Assembly: GCF_014645555.1 (NCBI RefSeq)
Contig: NZ_BMLY01000004.1
Location: 301,786-365,785 of the forward strand
Origin: Silvimonas amylolytica
GTDB taxonomy: Bacteria; Pseudomonadota; Gammaproteobacteria; Burkholderiales; Chitinibacteraceae
Direction: 5' to 3'
DNA: 64,000 nucleotides
Shown: positions 59,120 through 64,000 of the stretch, in pieces
Layout of the letters: the number at the start of each line of letters is the position of its first letter
How positions within the stretch are numbered: position 1 is the stretch's first letter
The notes under the pieces: model-generated
The model's input: only the letters and a program-made list of their open reading frames with translations
Databases searched by the model: none
What the model was told of the DNA's origin: nothing
Position numbers and translations under genes: made by a program

Positions 59120-60454
59120 TCATGCAAACGCGGCGGACGCCGCCGCGACGGGTTTACGCTGGTTCAGCACCACGGATAGTTCCTTGCTGCCCGCACGCCA
59201 TGGCAGGTACCCGGCCAGTGCCCAGCGTTGCAGCAACTCGGCGATCACCTGCAGTTCCTGACTGGCTGGCAGCAAGCCGCTAAAGCGGGCCTGACCCAGT
59301 ACGGCGAAGGCCAGGGTCGGGGTGTCGGCCAGCATTTGTTGTGGACGGGCTTTCACCTCTTGCCAGCGCCTGAGCAAAGCCTGCGGATGGCGATCGGCCA
59401 GTCGCAGCGTGTCACCCAGCCTGTGACCATGCAGGGCAGCGGGCCTTAGCGAGAGCAAAACGCGCACGAACTCATTGATCGACTGATCCAGTCCGGCAAA
59501 CGCATGCTGCTGGCTGGCGCTCATCTGCCAGCGCGGATATTGCAACTCCCAGATTTGCGCCAGCCGCGCCCACTGCGGATGCGGATACAGCGAGTTACCC
59601 ATGGCCAGCGACAGCTTCACGCGTATCCACGGCGCCGGGTGCGGGTCGTCCAGATTGATCCGCAATACAAATGCCCGTGGCAGGCTGACTACGCTCATCA
59701 AGCCGCAAGTCGCTGCAATGCCCACCCGCGATACCGCCCACAGATCAGCCAGAATCTCACTGATCCACCGATCCCACGCCTGCCAGACCGGTGGAGGTTG
59801 TGCAGCGCCAAACCGTTGCTGGAGCGCCCGCTTGAATGCATTGACCAGTTCAAGCAATGCCGCGGCCTGATGTCCGACCTCATGAAACAGTGAGGCCGCG
59901 ATCCCCGTGCCGACCATGCGCTCGCGCGGCATGCGGATCACAGACACCGGGTTGTTGCCGCCGCCCGGTAGCCGGGTACGTGCCCGCCGGATGGCCCCGC
60001 CATGACCGCGCTCTACGTAGCAGATCACCGGCGGCACGTTTTGCAGCACGCCGGGTTGCCGCAACCCATCCTGCGCGGCCACATCCAGCCCGGACAGCCA
60101 AACGCCTGTGCCATGCTGGCTGCGCTGGGTGAGTACTTCGGCAAAAATCTCGAAGTGCGTCAGCGCCGCATGGAAATACAACTTGAGCAGGGCGTAGCGG
60201 CGCTGGGCTTCGGCGACGTTGCGCGGCGTGGGCGGCATTTGCCGCAAACGGCGCAGGAAGTGCGCAATCCGCAGGCGCAACTGCCGCCGCGCGGCTTGCA
60301 TATGCTGTTCGATCGCGGCCATGGCTTTGTCACTGACATTGGCCGCAGGCACCATCGGCATCTGCAAGGCGTAGGGCAACTGCGCATCAAGGCGGGCGCG
60401 GATGCCGTGCACTTCTTGTTCCAGCAAACGCAAGGCCTGGGTACATGCATCCAT
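59120..60454 (-). CDS. HExxH putative zinc metalloprotease
   Basis: 444 residues. The motif SLFHEVGHQ gives H191-E-V-G-H195, with a gluzincin-like second site SEILADLWAV (Glu233, Asp237) 38 residues later. An N-terminal helical region (1-110, Arg/Gln-rich) precedes it, and a long helical C-terminal half follows with repeated Trp-Arg-Pro patterns. No signal peptide, so cytoplasmic or delivered by a special route. No family recognised beyond the metal motif. Second gene of the operon, 13 bp after the first and 20 bp before the third. The target could be the acidic-repeat proteins of the same operon, but this is a guess. Confidence 0.8.
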   Translation of the reverse strand: MDACTQALRLLEQEVHGIRARLDAQLPYALQMPMVPAANVSDKAMAAIEQHMQAARRQLRLRIAHFLRRLRQMPPTPRNVAEAQRRYALLKLYFHAALTHFEIFAEVLTQRSQHGTGVWLSGLDVAAQDGLRQPGVLQNVPPVICYVERGHGGAIRRARTRLPGGGNNPVSVIRMPRERMVGTGIAASLFHEVGHQAAALLELVNAFKRALQQRFGAAQPPPVWQAWDRWISEILADLWAVSRVGIAATCGLMSVVSLPRAFVLRINLDDPHPAPWIRVKLSLAMGNSLYPHPQWARLAQIWELQYPRWQMSASQQHAFAGLDQSINEFVRVLLSLRPAALHGHRLGDTLRLADRHPQALLRRWQEVKARPQQMLADTPTLAFAVLGQARFSGLLPASQELQVIAELLQRWALAGYLPWRAGSKELSVVLNQRKPVAAASAAFA

Positions 60455-60467
60455 TGCGGGCCTCGTT

Positions 60468-61526
60468 TCAGTAGCCCTGGCGCGGGGGAGCCAGCATCAC
60501 GATGATGGCTCGGCCATTGCGGGACCGCCGCCAGTAACCCCCATGCGGGATGCCACCGTGGACGGGTGTGCCGCAATTGGGGCAGCCGCTGGTGACCGCT
60601 GTCTGGGCCTGAGCCGGACCGCTCTGGCTCTGTGTCGGCCAGGCCGCATTGTCGTAAGTCTGTCCGCCATAACCCGTTGGGTTGGCATAGCCAGTCCCGT
60701 AGCCGCTGTTATTGCCGTAACTGTTTCCACCGCCGTAGCCTGCATAGCTCTGGCCGCGATGATGCCGGCGATGAGGTCGCGCAACGCCTGGGGTGGCGGG
60801 TCCAAAGATGGGTGTTCCCGCCTGGCGTGCCGCGGCGACACCTTGTCGTGCAATCACGCGCATGGCGGGTAACAGCCCCGGCGCAACCTGGCGAGCGGCT
60901 TTCAGGAAGGCGACTTTGGCTGCTTTGGCTGGCGGTACGTGCGGTGGCATGGTGGCGAGGTGGCGCGTGGCATGTTGACCAATACGCACCAGGCGGCGAG
61001 CGACTTCAAACTCACGGTCTTCGTTGGAAAGACCTTCCAGTTCCAGGCCCAATGCATTGCCGGCCATGCTGGCCAGCTTGCCCCCAATCATGCCCCCTGC
61101 ACCCGGGACAATCATGTTCCCCAGCGCACTGCCCACAATGGGCAAGGCGGATTTGGCCGCAGATTTGAGAATGCCGCCCAGGGCTTTGCCCGCAGAGGAC
61201 TTGGCAAAGTTGGTGGCAACGCGGCCCACAGACTTGATCAGGCCGCCCAGGAACTGTTCCATCTCCTGTTCGTTGTTGACGGCCAGTAATTCTGCGGCCA
61301 GTTCAAGTTCTTGCATCTCGCCAGATACTTCGTTTTCGAACTCGTTTTCAAATTCATTTTCGAATTCGTTTTCAAACTCGTTCTCAAATTCGTTCTCGAA
61401 CTCGGTCTCGAATCCGCTTTCCAGTTCTTGCCCCATCTCGCCGGACAGTTCGGGGGAAAGCTCCTGTTCAAACTCGTTGTAACCAGGGCCCCAACCGCCA
61501 GGCCTGGAGGTGCCGATATCGTGCAT
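60468..61526 (-). CDS. Acidic FENE-repeat, glycine-zipper, Gly/Tyr-rich protein
   Basis: 352 residues, ATG 61526 with AAAGGAG upstream; about 100 codons of open frame above it are rejected. Order: NEFE-type acidic segment (17-37); seven tandem FETE/FENE tetrapeptides (39-66); amphipathic acidic helix (70-92); a glycine-zipper hydrophobic region (about 94-161; GGILKSAAKSALPIVGSALG); a basic Ala/Arg helix (175-250); a Gly/Tyr/Asn/Ser low-complexity stretch (259-300); and a C-terminal knuckle CPNCGTPVHGG. No signal peptide. First gene after the sigma-54 promoter. The layout suggests a scaffold or membrane-inserting/assembling protein, not an enzyme; family unknown. Confidence 0.8.
   Translation of the reverse strand: MHDIGTSRPGGWGPGYNEFEQELSPELSGEMGQELESGFETEFENEFENEFENEFENEFENEFENEVSGEMQELELAAELLAVNNEQEMEQFLGGLIKSVGRVATNFAKSSAGKALGGILKSAAKSALPIVGSALGNMIVPGAGGMIGGKLASMAGNALGLELEGLSNEDREFEVARRLVRIGQHATRHLATMPPHVPPAKAAKVAFLKAARQVAPGLLPAMRVIARQGVAAARQAGTPIFGPATPGVARPHRRHHRGQSYAGYGGGNSYGNNSGYGTGYANPTGYGGQTYDNAAWPTQSQSGPAQAQTAVTSGCPNCGTPVHGGIPHGGYWRRSRNGRAIIVMLAPPRQGY
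61329..61412 (-). repeat. Seven 12-bp in-frame repeats coding FE(T/N)E
   Basis: Units differ at synonymous positions (GAA/GAG, AAC/AAT, TTC/TTT) while the protein repeat is constant, apart from Thr in the first unit. Confidence 0.92.
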
Positions 61527-61584
61527 TTGCCGCTCCTTTACACAGAAATTGGCGGAAGACCGTGCCCCGCACGGTGTTCTTCTG

Positions 61585-61600
61585 TGCACGATACGTGCCA
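61585..61600 (-). promoter_or_regulatory. Sigma-54 (-24/-12) promoter of the six-gene operon
   Basis: On the minus strand: TGGCACG-TATC-GTGCA, against consensus TGGCACGnnnnTTGCW. One mismatch (T to G); the essential GG and GC pairs have correct 10-bp spacing. The predicted start near 61573 leaves a ~47-base leader with the AAAGGAG site of the first gene. Confidence 0.82.
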
Positions 61601-61710
61601 GCTTTAAGAACGCAGGCCAGTGCCTTGAAAACAAAGGTTTTTGATTTGGAACGGAAAAATCAGGACGCGAATGGGCCTTCGCAGCCTGATATGCCGTCTG
61701 GCGGCTGGCG

Positions 61711-61724
61711 CGAAGATATCTTCG
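61711..61724. promoter_or_regulatory. Perfect 14-bp palindrome, candidate activator site
   Basis: CGAAGATATCTTCG, about 110 bp upstream of the sigma-54 promoter, the distance expected for an enhancer-binding-protein site. Only one perfect copy seen. Confidence 0.45.
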
Positions 61725-61939
61725 TTTGTAAGTTTTGTGGGGTGGTGCAATGCGGCAAGCGCATCTATGGTTGAAAGCGGTCCGCCGGGTTATGGGAGCC
61801 CGGGAGTTCAGAAACCGCATCAGCATCTGTCAGAGCGAACCGGACAAGAAAATGCTGTGCACGCCTGGGGGTGATCAAGTCTGCCCCTGGCTAGAATCTC
61901 GCCGTCGCTGTAACAGGACAGCAGGACAAGCGCGCAAAT

Positions 61940-61968
61940 GCAAAAGGCCGCTTTAAGGGCGGCCTTTC
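61940..61968 (-). terminator. Rho-independent terminator of tRNA-Ser
   Basis: AAAGGCCGC / GCGGCCTTT stem with loop TTTAAGG; on the minus strand it is followed by TTGCATTTG. Confidence 0.82.
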
Positions 61969-61982
61969 AAATAGGGCATCAC

Positions 61983-62072
<90 letters not shown>

Positions 62073-62087
62073 GCAGCAAGGAAGCGG

Positions 62088-62116
62088 ATTCTAGCCGGTT
62101 TCATGGGTGCTGCCAA
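62088..62116 (-). promoter_or_regulatory. Sigma-70 promoter of tRNA-Ser
   Basis: Minus strand TTGGCA (62116-62111), 17-bp spacer, TAGAAT (62093-62088), about 16 bp before the mature tRNA 5' end. Confidence 0.8.
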
Positions 62117-62182
62117 GTCTTTACATTTGTGCTGACACAACAAAATTGGCAGAATGCCGGTTCCTCAACGATCTGGAGTCGC

Positions 62183-63706
62183 ATGAAACGCTGGTTGATC
62201 TCTATGGCCGTAGTGGCATTGGTGGGGTGTGGAGGCATGAACGACAAGGCTTCCGACCAACAACAACACCTGATGTCATGGAAAGATTCGAAAGAGCTTG
62301 TTGTGCTGGTCCAGAATGGGCCGACTTCGCTCTATATCGATGCCGAAGGCAACTATGCAGGTTTGGAATACGACCTGGTGACGAAATTTGCCCAATCCAA
62401 TGGCCTGAAAATCCGGTTTGTAGTGGACAATAGCTACGCGAGTCTGCTGCAAAGGCTTCAACGCAACGAAGCGCATATTGCTGTCGGCCTGCATGCCGAC
62501 GGTGCGCATCCTGGTCTTGCGTTCGGGCCATCCTATCAATCGGTTTCCCCTGTGCTGGTTTACAACGACAGCATGACCGAAGCTGCCGCCTGGCAGAAGC
62601 TCTACAACGGGGAAGCCATCATCAAGACCCTGCCGCAATACGTGCCAACGCTCACCGAACTCAAGGTGCAGCATCCATCTCTGGCATGGCAGGTGGTTCA
62701 AGACCAGGACAGCGAAACCCTGATTCAGGGTGTATCAACCGGCGACATGGATTTTGCGCTGGTGGATTCGCACGCCGCAGATGTGGCACAGAACTACTTC
62801 CCGCAAGTGGGCATGACCGACACCCTCGGGAAGCCGCAACAACTGGCGTGGGCCAGCAGTGCCAATGACAAAGAACTGGGGGACATGATCCAGAAGTTCT
62901 TCGGTCAGGCCATTGCTGATGGCACCCTGCGTCAACTGATGGATCGTTACTACGGCCACGTTAACCGCGTTGACCAGATGGATGCCCAGGCATTCCTGGA
63001 CAAACGTGAAGATGTGCTGCCGACGTTCCGCAAGTGGTTCCATGAAGCCCAGCAGAAAACCGGGCTGGACTGGCGTCTTGTGGCGGCTCTGTCTTATCAG
63101 GAGTCGCACTGGGATCCGGCGGCCGCCTCGCCCACGGGTGTGCGCGGCATCATGATGCTGACCACCGAAACCGCGCAGCGGCTGGGTGTGGACCGGCTCA
63201 ATCCCTACCAGAGTATTCTGGGCGGCGCGCGGTATATTGCGACGCTGCGGGACTCGCTGGATCAGGCCATTCCTGAGCCGGATCGCACCTTTATGGCGTT
63301 GGCTGCATATAACGTCGGCCTTGGGCACTTGCTGGATGCACGTGAACTGGCACGCAAGATGAACAAGAACGCTGATAGCTGGGCAGATGTGAAATCCACG
63401 CTGCCACTGCTGCGTCTGCCCAAATATTTTGGTCAGACCAAATTCGGCTTCGCCCGTGGCGGTGAACCGGTGGTGTTCGTGGAAAGCCTGCGTACTTACT
63501 ATGACGTTCTGGCGCGGTTCGAGCCGCCGATGGGCAACTCGCAACCGACACTGTCCAGCGAGATTGAGGTACGTAACCCGAACAATCTGCCGCTGGAAAT
63601 CAATAGCGCGTTGCGTCCGGTGCAGGCTGCGGCTTCTATCCCGGCCAATGTGGCGGCAGGCAGTGTCAAACCCGCGCCCATGCGGGTGGCAATGGCCCAT
63701 CAATAG
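62183..63706 (+). CDS. mltF: Membrane-bound lytic murein transglycosylase F
   Basis: MltF cleaves peptidoglycan glycan strands, forming 1,6-anhydro ends. 507 residues from ATG 62183 (GGAG upstream); the 55 codons above run through the tRNA and are discarded. Lipoprotein signal MKRWLISMAVVALVGC with lipobox LVGC (Cys16). A periplasmic solute-binding-type domain (about 35-270) precedes the SLT catalytic domain (about 285-440) with Glu307 in SYQESHWDP, GVRGIMMLT and AYNVGLGHLLDAREL. The C-terminal tail is Pro/Ala-rich. Divergent from tRNA-Ser. Confidence 0.95.
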   Translation: MKRWLISMAVVALVGCGGMNDKASDQQQHLMSWKDSKELVVLVQNGPTSLYIDAEGNYAGLEYDLVTKFAQSNGLKIRFVVDNSYASLLQRLQRNEAHIAVGLHADGAHPGLAFGPSYQSVSPVLVYNDSMTEAAAWQKLYNGEAIIKTLPQYVPTLTELKVQHPSLAWQVVQDQDSETLIQGVSTGDMDFALVDSHAADVAQNYFPQVGMTDTLGKPQQLAWASSANDKELGDMIQKFFGQAIADGTLRQLMDRYYGHVNRVDQMDAQAFLDKREDVLPTFRKWFHEAQQKTGLDWRLVAALSYQESHWDPAAASPTGVRGIMMLTTETAQRLGVDRLNPYQSILGGARYIATLRDSLDQAIPEPDRTFMALAAYNVGLGHLLDARELARKMNKNADSWADVKSTLPLLRLPKYFGQTKFGFARGGEPVVFVESLRTYYDVLARFEPPMGNSQPTLSSEIEVRNPNNLPLEINSALRPVQAAASIPANVAAGSVKPAPMRVAMAHQ

Positions 63707-63731
63707 CGCGTGTTGCAGCGTTTCATGCCGT

Positions 63732-63765
63732 ACAAAAACCCGGCTGGTGTAAACCAGACCGGGTT
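63732..63765 (+). terminator. Rho-independent terminator of mltF
   Basis: CAAAAACCCGG / CCGGGTTTTTG outer stem plus inner CTGG / CCAG; T-rich tail. Confidence 0.9.
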
Positions 63766-63790
63766 TTTGTTTGCCCGTCGCCGGGCGCTT

Positions 63791-63819
63791 TTGGCGGCAA
63801 GCGCGCTAGCCGGTACAAT
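63791..63819 (+). promoter_or_regulatory. Sigma-70 promoter of gltX
   Basis: TTGGCG (63791-63796), 17-bp spacer, TACAAT (63814-63819), 37 bp before the GTG start. Confidence 0.72.
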
Positions 63820-63847
63820 GACGCACTTCCCGGCCATTATTCATTGA

Positions 63848-64000
<153 letters not shown>

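Larger units (their letters stand above)
61527..61982. other. Control region of the six-gene operon
   Basis: 455 bp without a credible gene, between the first operon gene and tRNA-Ser. It holds the sigma-54 promoter, a 14-bp palindrome and the tRNA-Ser terminator. Small plus-strand frames (61562-61956) have no support. Confidence 0.75.

Noticed and set aside
54163-61526. Contractile injection system or prophage
   Set aside because: No sheath, tube, baseplate, capsid, terminase or integrase gene could be recognised; only the accessory-type genes described.

Overview
The window looks like the chromosome of a betaproteobacterium of the order Neisseriales, probably from the chitin-degrading Chromobacteriaceae/Chitinibacteraceae side. 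I infer this from gene order (rluE-nudJ-mnmA-purB, exbBD-lpxK-ycaR-kdsB-adk, maf-yceD-rpmF-plsX-fabHDG-acpP-fabF-pabBC), the codon style and a family-20 chitobiase. No sequence search was run, so genus level is open. There is no rRNA, CRISPR array or transposase. There are two tRNA genes, tRNA-Leu(GAG) and tRNA-Ser(CGA).

Layout. 0-8 kb: tRNA modification, purine and amino-acid genes (rluE end, nudJ, mnmA, a YdgA-like protein, purB, a prolyl-4-hydroxylase-like oxygenase, an aspartate aminotransferase). 8-14 kb: a large Cache-GAF-HD-GYP signalling protein, a Cds1-like PLP enzyme, xseA, and a 530-bp gap with a cluster of DnaA-box-like sites. 14-18 kb: exbB-exbD-lpxK-ycaR-kdsB-adk. 18-28 kb: small enzymes and the glyoxylate shunt (aceB and aceA, separated by two regulators/GST genes and a 1-kb repeat nest). 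28-32 kb: grpE-dnaK-dnaJ, with sigma-32 promoters visible before grpE and dnaK. 32-42 kb: small unknowns, chitobiase, purL, more repeats, a DUF962 protein and an ankyrin protein. 42-53 kb: tRNA-Leu, rsmI-like, maf, and the fatty-acid/folate cluster yceD-rpmF-plsX-fabH-fabD-fabG-acpP-fabF-pabB-pabC. 62-64 kb: tRNA-Ser, mltF and the start of gltX.

The region 52.9-61.6 kb is the unusual part. Six tightly packed minus-strand genes follow a near-consensus sigma-54 (-24/-12) promoter. In transcription order they encode: an acidic FENE-repeat/glycine-zipper/Gly-Tyr-rich protein; an HExxH metalloprotease-like protein; a 724-residue protein I cannot assign; an alpha-oxoamine-synthase-type PLP enzyme; a GIY-YIG nuclease-domain protein carrying the same acidic NEFE tag; and an amidohydrolase. 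Facing the operon, and overlapping its tail, is a sigma-54 enhancer-binding activator with an altered GAFTGA loop (GAFTHA). The locus lies directly after pabC, where mltG-tmk would usually be expected, and ends beside tRNA-Ser. I read it as a self-contained, conditionally induced accessory system of unknown function.

The other accessory material is non-coding: three copies of one ~190-240 bp interspersed repeat, a 150-bp element with perfect 11-bp terminal inverted repeats, a 12-unit hexanucleotide tract, and a long inverted repeat after purL.
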